A stretch of DNA of 64,000 bases from Brevibacillus laterosporus (GTDB lineage: Bacteria; Bacillota; Bacilli; Brevibacillales; Brevibacillaceae), in contig NZ_JAUKFY010000003.1 of NCBI RefSeq assembly GCF_030489605.1, forward strand, positions 248,001 through 312,000, given 5' to 3'. This document shows, one piece after another, positions 8,748-17,349 of the stretch; position 1 is the first letter of the stretch; each line of letters begins with the position of its first letter. Position numbers and translations under genes: made by a program. Under the pieces are notes generated by a model. It saw only the letters and a list, made by a program, of their open reading frames with translations. It was not told where the DNA came from and made no database searches.

Positions 8748-10220
8748 TTACACCGGAATACTCTGAGCGAAGCAAAATACATTGTGAGGATCGTACTTCT
8801 TCTTTACCTGCTTTAAGCGGGCAAAATTGGTCCCATAATAGGCCTGTGGCCAATTTTTGATATGAAGATCGGGGAAATTCATGTAATCCCCAATGACATA
8901 AGGAATAAGTGCTTTTCGGAATCGATTGACCCATCGTATGCTAGCTGTCTGGAATGAGTTATCTCTCCATCTGGCCGAAAGCTCAAATATATATCTGGCC
9001 CCTCGATGAAAATAGGCGGTTTCCGAGGGCAGGACACGTCCAACAGCTCCCCCCAGGCTTTGACACCACACTGTCGAATGGCGATTTGGGGTGTTTGCCA
9101 AAAACTCCTGTAAAACCTTTATCCCTTTAATAGACAGATTTTTATATGCGTAGGCTCCTGTTATCTTAAATTTTGGCAATAAATTCTCGTCTGATTCGGC
9201 AAAGAACTTAACTGCCTTGATATAAGGGACCTGCCGCACTTTAACTTTTACCGGTGAACCCGTGCTTAGGAGAGGTTTTAGCAATCTTCTAAGCTCCTTT
9301 GCCGTTCCCAGTAATTGTCCTGTTGAAACGATTGTACCTACCTGCTTAGAAGACATTTCAATGGTAGATGTTAAGCGATTGGTTACACTTGGTGCCCAGT
9401 GTTGCCATTTATCAAATACCTCTGTAAAGTCCTGCCACTTCCATGTAATACTGTAGATCGATACGGATTGAATCGGACGAACCCGGAATATAAAGGAACT
9501 AGCAATGCCAAAATTGCCTCCTCCACCACCTTTGGAAGCCCACAGCAGATCAGCATGCTGGCTTGGAGTAGCCTTCAGCAGCTTTGCCCCTTTTTTCCCG
9601 GAAGCTACCACCATGTTGACTGCTTTCAAATGATCCAGTGTAAGTCCATATTGACGTGAGAGCAATCCAATTCCCCCACCTAATGTAAGTCCTGCCACGC
9701 CTACATCAGCCGCCGTGCCGGCAGGAATGGATACCCCTTTTTCCCATAACTTTTGATAGACCTCTGCTAACGGTGCACCAGTCTGTACGTAAGCAAGATT
9801 ACGCTTGAGATCTACATGTATCTTGTTCATCTCACTTACGTCGATAATGATTCCGCCGGTAACGGCGGAAAACCCCTCATAGCTATGGCGACCACTGCGA
9901 ATACGAATGGGCACCTTCCTTTCACGGGCCCACTTAACCGCATTAATGATATCCTTTGCACACTGACAAAACACAATTACTCTAGGAAACTTATTGAATC
10001 GACGATTATACTCTGCACGTGCCCGATTATAATCAGCATCCCCCGGGAAAACAATTCGTCCTGTTAGTTTGTTTTTTGCTGTATCCTTGTTTTTCGCTGT
10101 AATCTTTGTTTTTGTTTTTGTTTTCACCTTTGTTTTCGGTGTTTCCTTTGTGATAGCTATGTTTTTTGCTTTTATTATGAACCGTTCTTTAGCCGTTCTT
10201 ATTTGTTTTGGTTCTAACAT
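8748..10220 (-). CDS. Berberine-type FAD-dependent oxidoreductase
   Basis: A 490-residue flavoprotein of the VAO/BBE type with an N-terminal FAD_binding_4 domain (about 70-210) and a C-terminal BBE motif ending in YDPHNVFCFAQSIPV. The histidine in GRHSYEG (about 111) is the expected covalent FAD attachment site. The second site, a cysteine in bicovalent relatives, is replaced: the segment reads PAGTAADVGVAG with Ala where the Cys would be, so the flavin is probably bound only through His. Such enzymes oxidise sugars or secondary metabolites with O2; the substrate is unknown. The first 55 residues are unusual, with a Lys/Thr-alternating low-complexity run. AGGAAGGGGG precedes the ATG. No signal peptide is evident. 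Confidence 0.85.
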   Translation of the reverse strand: MLEPKQIRTAKERFIIKAKNIAITKETPKTKVKTKTKTKITAKNKDTAKNKLTGRIVFPGDADYNRARAEYNRRFNKFPRVIVFCQCAKDIINAVKWARERKVPIRIRSGRHSYEGFSAVTGGIIIDVSEMNKIHVDLKRNLAYVQTGAPLAEVYQKLWEKGVSIPAGTAADVGVAGLTLGGGIGLLSRQYGLTLDHLKAVNMVVASGKKGAKLLKATPSQHADLLWASKGGGGGNFGIASSFIFRVRPIQSVSIYSITWKWQDFTEVFDKWQHWAPSVTNRLTSTIEMSSKQVGTIVSTGQLLGTAKELRRLLKPLLSTGSPVKVKVRQVPYIKAVKFFAESDENLLPKFKITGAYAYKNLSIKGIKVLQEFLANTPNRHSTVWCQSLGGAVGRVLPSETAYFHRGARYIFELSARWRDNSFQTASIRWVNRFRKALIPYVIGDYMNFPDLHIKNWPQAYYGTNFARLKQVKKKYDPHNVFCFAQSIPV

Positions 10221-10336
10221 GTCATCCCCCTTCCTAGCCCCTGGCTGTCAGGCAGTTCCGACTTACCTCCTTATTTCTATGTGTTCATTCCATAGTTGGA
10301 CACGGCATCTATCATAGCTGGAAAGGCCCTCTCTAT

Positions 10337-10366
10337 AAAAAAACAGCCCGATTTATAATCGGACTG
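10337..10366 (-). terminator. Terminator of the FAD oxidase/5'-nucleotidase interval
   Basis: CAGCCCGAT (10344-10352) pairs with ATCGGACTG (10358-10366) with one G-T pair. The minus strand continues with TTTTTTT. It lies between the stop of the 5'-nucleotidase gene (10413) and the start of the FAD oxidase gene, and it terminates the former. Confidence 0.85.
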
Positions 10367-10412
10367 CTTTCCTAGTGCATCATATTTTAGGGCACTGATT
10401 TCATTTAGCTGG

Positions 10413-12740
10413 TTACGGTAGTACTTTTACAAAGGCACTGTCAACGTACGCGGTCTTACCCTGATAAGAGACTTGTAACCAGCCTTTTTGCGAACCTACG
10501 ATCTCTAAAACGGTATTTTTCGGTACAGCTCCCATAATCTTAGAACCTGCCAGTGGCTTGGTGCGCAGGTTCAAAAAGTATGCCGTAACTCTAGCCTGCT
10601 TCTTGTCAGACGCAACTGCTTGTGCTGGCTCCAGCTTTTTGACAGGAGCCTCTACTGTTGGTTGTTTTGTTGGCTGAACAGGAGTAACCACTGTTTTTTC
10701 TGCTGGCGCTGTTGCTGCTGGTTCTTCCGCTTTTGCCGCAGGAGCTGGTTTTTCAGCTTCTTTTGCGGACTGACCCGTTGCAGATTCAGACGCCTTGCGA
10801 GCTTGATTTAGCTTTTGATAGAATTCACCTTTAGTTTTTACACCAGTAAATTGATCTGCTTTTACATTCGCTTTTTTCGCAAGCTCTGCGATTTCGGCTG
10901 GTGTAACAGCATCGTTTACATTAATAGAAGCGATGTTTGTGTACTTGCCATCTTTTGCGACTTCCATAATGCCGTCATTTAGAAGCTCTACCACATCTGC
11001 ACGCGCTGGAGCTTTCGCATCGAAGCCGGTAACCTTCCAGTATTGCTCGTTGTTTGGCGTGTATACGCCTTTTTTCACTTCTTGCAGATATTTCATAGAC
11101 AGGTTGCGGATGGTCCCGCCTGTCTCTCCGTACGCATCATTTTGCTTAGAAGACCAAAGCACGTCGAATTTGCGTCCTTCTAATGCTCCGCCTTTTGCTT
11201 GCAAAGCCTCCATACGGTAGGAGTTCATACCGATTTTAATTGTATCCTCTGGTTTGATTGCTGTTTCATCCATTCGGCGTAAATTAGTAATGCGTTCACC
11301 GGCTGGTTTTGATAAATCAATTTCATACTTCACGTTACCAAAAAAATCATTCGTGCTATATTTCGAGGCACGGCGCTTTTTATCAAAACTAGGGGTCACA
11401 TCACCTGGGCGAGCTGTGTTAAAGTAGCCTGCTGCCCATTCCATATAATCCTTCAAATCTTTACCTGTAATTTTATAAACGGTAACCTCTCCGCCCGCAT
11501 AGCGATAGCTATAGGCAATATCTTTTTTCTTGATCGGGCCAGCATCTAGCTTCACATCGTCATTATCAATTTGGTGGGCAACCACGTCCGCTTTGCTATA
11601 ATATAGCATTACTTCATTAAAGAAGTTAGCCATTGGCGTCGCTTGTACTTGCACCTGTGGAATGCCTTTGATTTCGTCTCTCGGTACTAGATTGCCATCC
11701 TTTAATTCTGCAATGACGATGTTAGCATCAGCACGAGCGAATTCATGGAACGGCTGCAAGGTTTTTTCCAAATCAGCGTCAGATTTTACAAAAGTGCCAT
11801 CCGCCGCCTTCACCGGGATGGCAGTTGCTTCTTTCTCTTTTAAAACCACTTTATCTCCCTGTTTGGTAAAGGAAAGATCGATGCGGGAGATGTGTGTTCC
11901 ATATTTATCAGGTTCTGTGATTAAAACGCCATTAATGACTTCTTTTTTAACCAATTTGTGCATATGACCGGCAAAGATTGCGGTTAATTCCGGGTTAGCG
12001 TTCGCAATGTCCTCTACACCTGTACCAGGGATGCCATTTTCATTCTCAATCCCCATGTGCATAAGTCCAATCATGACATCTACTTTTCCTTTTAACTCGC
12101 TAACTGCTTTCTTTGTTTCCTCAACAGGATTCTTAACGATCAACCCGTTTAGATGGTCAGTGCCTTTTTCAAATTCTGCAATCATTGGCGTATTCATTCC
12201 GATAATTCCTATTTTAACGCCGTCTTTTTCGATGATTTTATAAGCAGGCATAAAGCGCTCGCCATTCTCTTTGTAGATGTTTCCTGCGAGCATCGTGCCT
12301 GTGAATTGGCTTCCGATTTTATCTAATACGTCTAAACCAAAATTGAATTCATGATTTCCGTATGCCCAAGCATCATAGCCCATTTCGTTTAAGGCTACCA
12401 TCATTGGAGATTGCGGCTGATCATTAAATAGCTCCGCAGAGTTATCCTGAATAAGATCACCTGCGTCCAATAAAATGGTGTTTGGGTTTTCTTTTCTTAC
12501 TTGTTTAATAATTGTAAATAATTGTGTCATGCTTCCAGTCAGATCAGGACCATCTAAGCCATAATCCCACGGCATGAATCGTCCGTGAATATCAGATGTG
12601 CCCAGTAGCGTGATGTTCACATCATTCCCCTTGCTCTCTGCAGCTTCTACAGGAGCAGGAGTTGCTACTCCGGTTGCAAGAAAGGAAAAACCAAGCATAG
12701 CTGTTAGGAAACCTTTGCAGGCTTTTTGAAGTAAGTGCAT
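10413..12740 (-). CDS. Secreted 5'-nucleotidase/2',3'-cyclic phosphodiesterase with SH3 tail
   Basis: A 775-residue exported metallophosphatase. It begins with a signal peptide (about 1-34, ending VEA-A). The calcineurin-like domain (about 42-330) shows the metal motifs SDIHG, DAGD, GNHEF and GHMHK. A 5'-nucleotidase C-terminal domain follows (about 360-570), then a short helical region, an Ala/Pro/Lys linker (about 640-705) and a C-terminal SH3_3 domain that should anchor the enzyme to peptidoglycan. It hydrolyses extracellular nucleotides for phosphate and nucleoside scavenging. The frame can begin at a TTG seven codons earlier, but the ATG at 12740 has AAAGGGAG at ideal distance. Confidence 0.9.
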   Translation of the reverse strand: MHLLQKACKGFLTAMLGFSFLATGVATPAPVEAAESKGNDVNITLLGTSDIHGRFMPWDYGLDGPDLTGSMTQLFTIIKQVRKENPNTILLDAGDLIQDNSAELFNDQPQSPMMVALNEMGYDAWAYGNHEFNFGLDVLDKIGSQFTGTMLAGNIYKENGERFMPAYKIIEKDGVKIGIIGMNTPMIAEFEKGTDHLNGLIVKNPVEETKKAVSELKGKVDVMIGLMHMGIENENGIPGTGVEDIANANPELTAIFAGHMHKLVKKEVINGVLITEPDKYGTHISRIDLSFTKQGDKVVLKEKEATAIPVKAADGTFVKSDADLEKTLQPFHEFARADANIVIAELKDGNLVPRDEIKGIPQVQVQATPMANFFNEVMLYYSKADVVAHQIDNDDVKLDAGPIKKKDIAYSYRYAGGEVTVYKITGKDLKDYMEWAAGYFNTARPGDVTPSFDKKRRASKYSTNDFFGNVKYEIDLSKPAGERITNLRRMDETAIKPEDTIKIGMNSYRMEALQAKGGALEGRKFDVLWSSKQNDAYGETGGTIRNLSMKYLQEVKKGVYTPNNEQYWKVTGFDAKAPARADVVELLNDGIMEVAKDGKYTNIASINVNDAVTPAEIAELAKKANVKADQFTGVKTKGEFYQKLNQARKASESATGQSAKEAEKPAPAAKAEEPAATAPAEKTVVTPVQPTKQPTVEAPVKKLEPAQAVASDKKQARVTAYFLNLRTKPLAGSKIMGAVPKNTVLEIVGSQKGWLQVSYQGKTAYVDSAFVKVLP

Positions 12741-12850
12741 GTAGTATCTCCCTTTTATCAAATTGTGAAAAAATGTCCTAGTAGTAGACTACCGAAATAT
12801 TAATAATGTTACAACTAAAAATGAGCAGGAAAAAATGAAGGTTTTTATTT

Positions 12851-12888
12851 CCAACAAATAAAACAAGCCTTACGCTTCCAAAAAACGT
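12851..12888 (-). terminator. Possible terminator after recQ
   Basis: CTTACG and CGTAGG form a six-pair stem with one G-T pair. On the minus strand it is followed by GCTTGTTTTATTTG. It is weaker than the other terminators here and is listed because recQ (stop 12954) has no better candidate. Confidence 0.4.
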
Positions 12889-12953
12889 AGGGAGAGCCAA
12901 ATTCAAGGCTTTCCCCACTCTTTCCTGCTGCATCAATTCTCTCTATTTGCCAG

Positions 12954-14732
12954 CTATGCCTTCTGACTATACTCGGTTACGCATGCGATAAATTCTTCCC
13001 CATATTTGTCCCACTTGGCTTCCCCCACACCCTTGATCGTGAGCATGGCAGCTTTATCAGTGGGAACAATTTCACTCATTTCCCGCAAGGTACTATCATG
13101 AAAAATAACATAAGGCGGCAATCCCTCTCGCTCGGCAATCGTTTTGCGCAACTGACGTAAGATATCAAACAATTGACTATCCTCCTGTCGCTTGATCGGC
13201 TTCGCGCGTTGCTTATGCCAGACCTGCTCTTCTCCTTTTAATACACGCACCGCTCTTTCCCCAAGCATAACCACCGGATATTGGCTTTCTGTTAAACTCA
13301 TATAACCTTCCGCAATCAGCCACTGAATCATCTCTACTATCTCTTTTTCCGTGTAATCTTTCATTATGCCGTATGTAGGCAATGCCGAAAAACCGAATTG
13401 AAGCACCTTTTTATTAGAAGAGCCTCTCAGAACCTGTGCGACCATAACCGCTCCAAAACGTTCCTTCATTCGTTTCACACATGAAAAAATCTTCTGAGCC
13501 TCCACCGTAATATCTATTAATTCTGCGTCATCTGTACAATTTCCGCAGGTACCGCACTCTTTCGCATGGGGATCACCAAAATACTCCAAAATGTATTGCT
13601 GCAAGCAACGTGAGGTTCGGCAATAGTCACTCATTGCATATAATTTTTTGTAATCCTGCTCTTTTCTTTCATCCGTTTGTTCATTTTGTTCAATAAAATA
13701 TTTCTGCGTTTGGATATCCTGTGCCTGGAACAGCAGGATGCATTCACTACGTTCTCCATCACGCCCTGCACGCCCGGCCTCCTGATAATAGGCCTCCAGA
13801 TTTTTCGGCATATTGTAATGAATGACGTATCTAACATTGGACTTATCAATCCCCATTCCAAATGCATTCGTTGCAATCATGACATTTACATCATCAAATA
13901 GAAAAGCATCCTGATTGCTGATACGCTCAGCCTCGGATAGGCCTGCGTGATACTTACCTACACGATGCCCCTTTTGGCGTAAAAATTCATAGAGATTTTC
14001 CACTTCTTTGCGAGTAGAAGCATATATGATACCCGCCTGTCCATGATTTGCTGTCACGTAGTCAGAAACAAATGAGCGCCTATCTTCGCCTCTTCGTACA
14101 GACAGCATTAAATTGTCCCTGCCAAACCCGGTAACGAATACTCGACCTTCTTGCAATGCAAGGAGTCGGCAAATGTCCTCCTTTACCTCAGGGGTAGCCG
14201 TTGCGGTCAAAGCCACCACGATAGGCCGCGAACGTAATGACTGTACAAGGCTGGCAACCGCTAGATAGCTGGGGCGAAAATCATGTCCCCACTGCGAGAC
14301 ACAATGCGCTTCATCCACAGCTAATAACGATATTGGCATCTCCTGAATCATTTCGCGAAACTGTTCCGATTCAAGTCGCTCTGGAGCAATATAAACCAAT
14401 TTGTACCTTCCCTGTCTAGCATCACTCATTCTCTCCTGCACCTCATGATAGGAAAGAGAGCTATTAATCTGCGTAGCAGGCACACCCATACTAACTAAGG
14501 CATCTACCTGATCCTTCATTAAAGAGATTAAGGGAGAGATTACGAGCGTAATTCCATCGAACAGTAAGGCGGGAATTTGATAACAGATGGATTTCCCTCC
14601 GCCTGTAGGCATGATTCCCAGCGTGTCGTGCCCGGTTAAAATACTTTCAATAATTTGTTGCTGTCCTTTTCGAAAGGCAGGATAGCCGTAATATTTTTGC
14701 AGAAGTTCCTCTGCCTGATGTAGATGCAGCAT
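12954..14732 (-). CDS. recQ: ATP-dependent DNA helicase RecQ
   Basis: A 592-residue RecQ helicase acting 3'-5' in recombination and fork repair. The order is: DEAH helicase core with Walker A TGGGKS and motif II VDEAHC, helicase C domain with the QEAGRAGRDG motif, the RecQ zinc-binding region with four cysteines (CRTSRC...CGTCGNC), the RQC winged helix, and a C-terminal HRDC domain (about 515-592). All core motifs are intact. The open frame runs back to 14822, but no start in it has a clear ribosome binding site; 14732 or 14738 fits the family N terminus (YYGYPAFRKGQ begins soon after). The start is therefore uncertain by up to 30 codons. Confidence 0.9.
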   Translation of the reverse strand: MLHLHQAEELLQKYYGYPAFRKGQQQIIESILTGHDTLGIMPTGGGKSICYQIPALLFDGITLVISPLISLMKDQVDALVSMGVPATQINSSLSYHEVQERMSDARQGRYKLVYIAPERLESEQFREMIQEMPISLLAVDEAHCVSQWGHDFRPSYLAVASLVQSLRSRPIVVALTATATPEVKEDICRLLALQEGRVFVTGFGRDNLMLSVRRGEDRRSFVSDYVTANHGQAGIIYASTRKEVENLYEFLRQKGHRVGKYHAGLSEAERISNQDAFLFDDVNVMIATNAFGMGIDKSNVRYVIHYNMPKNLEAYYQEAGRAGRDGERSECILLFQAQDIQTQKYFIEQNEQTDERKEQDYKKLYAMSDYCRTSRCLQQYILEYFGDPHAKECGTCGNCTDDAELIDITVEAQKIFSCVKRMKERFGAVMVAQVLRGSSNKKVLQFGFSALPTYGIMKDYTEKEIVEMIQWLIAEGYMSLTESQYPVVMLGERAVRVLKGEEQVWHKQRAKPIKRQEDSQLFDILRQLRKTIAEREGLPPYVIFHDSTLREMSEIVPTDKAAMLTIKGVGEAKWDKYGEEFIACVTEYSQKA

Positions 14733-14828
14733 TATCATCACCACTTTTTTTGGCAGCTCCCGTTCATTTGCCACCATGTTTTTTTCTATTGTATCAAAAC
14801 AAGATAGACAAAATTTTATCATGGGTCT

Positions 14829-14854
14829 GTTTCAAAAATATAGTTTGCGGGTAA
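14829..14854 (+). promoter_or_regulatory. SigB-like promoter before the PP2C phosphatase gene
   Basis: GTTTCA (14829-14834), 14 nt, then GGGTAA (14849-14854). This is close to the SigB consensus GTTTAA-N12-14-GGGTAT. It is 95 bp before a gene whose phosphatase domain is of the RsbU/SpoIIE type. Whether this organism has SigB cannot be told from the window. Confidence 0.35.
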
Positions 14855-14948
14855 AGAGATAAGTGACGTGTAGCCGCTCACTCACTATCTAGCTATGATA
14901 CGATTATCCGAGTACATATCCTGTTTTTACAAAAAGGAGAATTAGGTA

Positions 14949-16088
14949 ATGAGCATTCTCGTCGTGGATGACAATCCGATTAATCTCACCATCATTGAAA
15001 AGATATTAAACAGTGAGGGATATGCAGATATTAAGCTCCTGCATTCAGCCTGTGAGCTTTTTGACTATCTGCAAATAGATGCGCCACATAAAATCCACCG
15101 CAGTGTGGATCTCATCTTGCTTGATCTCATGATGCCAGAAATAGACGGCATTGAAGCCTGTCGCCGGATTCAGCAAGATGACGAATTAAAGCATATCCCG
15201 ATTATTTTTGTTACAGCTATGGGTGACTCGTTTAAAATGGCAGAGGCTCTTAACGTAGGTGCAAATGATTATGTGATGAAGCCGATTAATAAAATTGAAT
15301 TAATGGCGCGTATTCGTGTTGCTTTGCGTTTAAAGCACGAAAGCGACTGGCATCGAGAACGTGATAAGGTCATCCAAAGCGAGCTTCAGCTTGCCAAACA
15401 AGTACAGCGAAGCGTGTTAAGCCATCCAATCCATAATGAACGGATTCAGATTAGCGCTGCATATCTGCCTACCTTTGAACTAGCCGGAGATATGTATTCC
15501 TGGATACCTATTGATGAAAAGCGCTATGGCGTGATCCTATTAGATATGATGGGGCATGGAATTGCAGCTTCCTTGGTTTGTATGTATATTTCATCCGTTC
15601 TGCGTGATACCATTACGAAAATTACAGACCCAGAACAAGTCATTCGGGAATTAAACAGATACATGTATCAGTTAAACAGCACGGAGCGTTTCCTTCAATA
15701 CTATTTCACCGCGATTTACCTAGTCATTGATACCGAAAAAAAGACTGTAGAATACGTCAATGCTGGACATCCAAAGGGAATTATGATCGTAGACGGTATA
15801 TCGGTTCATTATTTGGATAAAGGCAGTTGTGCCGTCGGTTTCTTCTCGGAAATTGAGGTACAAAAAACGGTTATTGCGTACGAGAAGAGCATGCAAATGG
15901 TCTTATATACGGATGGTCTATTAGAAATGCTGGAAAATACCGTAGATGATGGGACAGAAATCATGAAGACAGCGCTTTTCAACCAACCCCTAACTCCTGA
16001 ACAACTGGTAGAAAATATCCTACCTCCTGAAGCTAGGGAGCATCAGCATGATGATATGTGCCTGCTAATGATTCGTGCTAACGAATGA
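14949..16088 (+). CDS. Receiver domain-PP2C (SpoIIE/RsbU-type) phosphatase
   Basis: A 379-residue fusion of a receiver domain (about 2-125; phospho-acceptor Asp59 in LLDLMMP, lysine in MKPIN) and a SpoIIE-type PP2C Ser/Thr phosphatase domain (about 170-378). Metal-binding acidic residues are seen in LAGDMYSW and LLDMMGHGIAASLV, with further ones in YTDGLLE and the final HQHDDMCLLMI. Such proteins dephosphorylate anti-anti-sigma factors in partner-switching cascades when the receiver is phosphorylated. No STAS or HATPase anti-sigma gene is nearby, so its target lies elsewhere. AAAAAGGAG precedes the ATG. It lies tail-to-tail with the CheR/hybrid kinase pair, whose kinase could feed it phosphoryl groups. 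Confidence 0.9.
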   Translation: MSILVVDDNPINLTIIEKILNSEGYADIKLLHSACELFDYLQIDAPHKIHRSVDLILLDLMMPEIDGIEACRRIQQDDELKHIPIIFVTAMGDSFKMAEALNVGANDYVMKPINKIELMARIRVALRLKHESDWHRERDKVIQSELQLAKQVQRSVLSHPIHNERIQISAAYLPTFELAGDMYSWIPIDEKRYGVILLDMMGHGIAASLVCMYISSVLRDTITKITDPEQVIRELNRYMYQLNSTERFLQYYFTAIYLVIDTEKKTVEYVNAGHPKGIMIVDGISVHYLDKGSCAVGFFSEIEVQKTVIAYEKSMQMVLYTDGLLEMLENTVDDGTEIMKTALFNQPLTPEQLVENILPPEAREHQHDDMCLLMIRANE

Positions 16089-16153
16089 ACTCCCTCCCAA
16101 GCATTTTTAAAAACACTTTTCTGATAAGAGTGACTTTTCTTGTTTATTCTCGT

Positions 16154-16390
16154 CATTATATTGGTTTCCATTTTAACATCCAAACAGAATCAACCCTGCC
16201 TAACAGCAAAAAAATCATTACTGCTGAACAAGCGAAAAAAGCCTTTGTCGCATCCCATCCAGTGAAGCTTAGCTATCTATGGCCATAATACGAGGATCAA
16301 ATGGCACCTGCTCCTTTGTTAGTTTATCTCCTGAGTCAGCCGTCAGATATCTACTTCATTGATGCGCTGACAGGTAAGCCTCTAGAATAA
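16154..16390 (+). pseudogene. C-terminal relic of a YcdB/YcdC-like secreted protein
   Basis: Reading in one frame, codons from 16217 give ITAEQAKKAFVASHPVKLSY, then a TAA at 16286-16288. The same frame continues with APLLVYLLSQ, IDALTGKPLE and a final TAA at 16388-16390. This parallels, in order, the C terminus of the secreted protein encoded at 31911-33461 (VEEAARKYLEKQPVKLEYGFP ... SLVYTQ ... IDAITGE). It is a broken fragment: the N-terminal 400 or more residues are missing and there is an internal stop. The short open frame starting at 16085 has no ribosome binding site of its own. Confidence 0.65.
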
Positions 16391-16422
16391 TTACATCGCA
16401 TAATACCTCTTGATTCCTTTCA

Positions 16423-16466
16423 ATAAAAAGCGAACCTTCCGTTATCCAGAAGGTTCGCTTTCCTTT
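16423..16466. terminator. Bidirectional terminator before cheR-like gene
   Basis: A perfect 13-bp inverted repeat, AAAGCGAACCTTC (16427-16439) with GAAGGTTCGCTTT (16449-16461), and T runs on both strands. It separates the phosphatase/relic region from the convergent methyltransferase gene that ends at 16473. Confidence 0.85.
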
Positions 16467-16472
16467 ATGCTT

Positions 16473-17321
16473 CTACTTGCATTTTTGATATATCCGGACT
16501 CCTTCAATCTCCTGATAATGGTTCATATCTTTTACAAAAGAAAGCGATTCCTTACTCCCTAAGCCAAAGAAGCCATTGGTAGATAAGCTCTCATCAAACA
16601 ATTGGAAGACACGACTCTGTAGGTCTGTATTAAAGTAAATCAGGACATTCCGACAAATCACCACATGGAACTCGTTAAAAGAACAATCTGTGACTAAATT
16701 GTGTTGGGCAAAGGTTACGTTTTTTAAAATGGATTGGTTTAAAATTGCAAATTCCGAGTCAGTCGAATAATATTCACTAAAGGCTTTTTTGCCACCTGCC
16801 TGTATATAATTCCGGGTATAATTCTGCATCTTCTTTAAGGAAAAGGTCCCCTTTTCGGCCCGTTTCAACACTTCCTCATTCATATCTGTCGCATAGATTT
16901 TAGTCTTATGGCTCAGATTCTCTTCTTCGATTAGAATAGCCATGGAATATGCTTCTTCTCCTGTTGAACAGCCTGCATGCCAAATTCTAATTTCAGGAAG
17001 CTGGTGAAGAAAAGGGATTACCTTCTTACGAAAAACGTAGAAAAAGCTAGGATCACGAAACATTTCCGTTACATTAATGGAGAAATCATTCAGCAATTTA
17101 TCCACAAATTTAGCATCATGAAGTACCTTCTCTAAAAGAGCGGTAACTGTGGGAATCCTGTCTTGCAGCATACGATTCCATATACGCCTTCTTATTGATG
17201 ATCTGACATAATCACGATAATCAAAGCCATACATCCGATAAATTCCTTCTAAAAGAAGATCGATTTCAATACTTTCTCGTTCATCAATCTGGTATTCATT
17301 TGCCTCAGTCAAAGAAGTCAT
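16473..17321 (-). CDS. CheR-type chemoreceptor methyltransferase
   Basis: A 282-residue SAM-dependent CheR-family methyltransferase that would methylate glutamates on a chemoreceptor-like or kinase-linked partner. The CheR N-terminal all-alpha part (about 20-75) includes RRIWNRM; the catalytic domain carries WHAGCSTGEEAYS (motif I, about 116-128), ATDMN, and CRNVLIYF. It is the second gene of an operon with the large hybrid kinase, 28 bp apart. The open frame begins five codons earlier, but GGAGG lies between the two candidate starts and is correctly spaced only for the ATG at 17321. No CheB esterase is adjacent, so the methylation role may be separate from classical chemotaxis. Confidence 0.9.
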   Translation of the reverse strand: MTSLTEANEYQIDERESIEIDLLLEGIYRMYGFDYRDYVRSSIRRRIWNRMLQDRIPTVTALLEKVLHDAKFVDKLLNDFSINVTEMFRDPSFFYVFRKKVIPFLHQLPEIRIWHAGCSTGEEAYSMAILIEEENLSHKTKIYATDMNEEVLKRAEKGTFSLKKMQNYTRNYIQAGGKKAFSEYYSTDSEFAILNQSILKNVTFAQHNLVTDCSFNEFHVVICRNVLIYFNTDLQSRVFQLFDESLSTNGFFGLGSKESLSFVKDMNHYQEIEGVRIYQKCK

Positions 17322-17349
17322 CGACCTGTCCTCCATCTATTTATTACAC

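Noticed and set aside
10069-10317. 82-codon plus-strand frame rich in Phe and Val
   Set aside because: It is the antisense of the Lys-Thr repeat region of the FAD oxidase gene, so its composition is a shadow.
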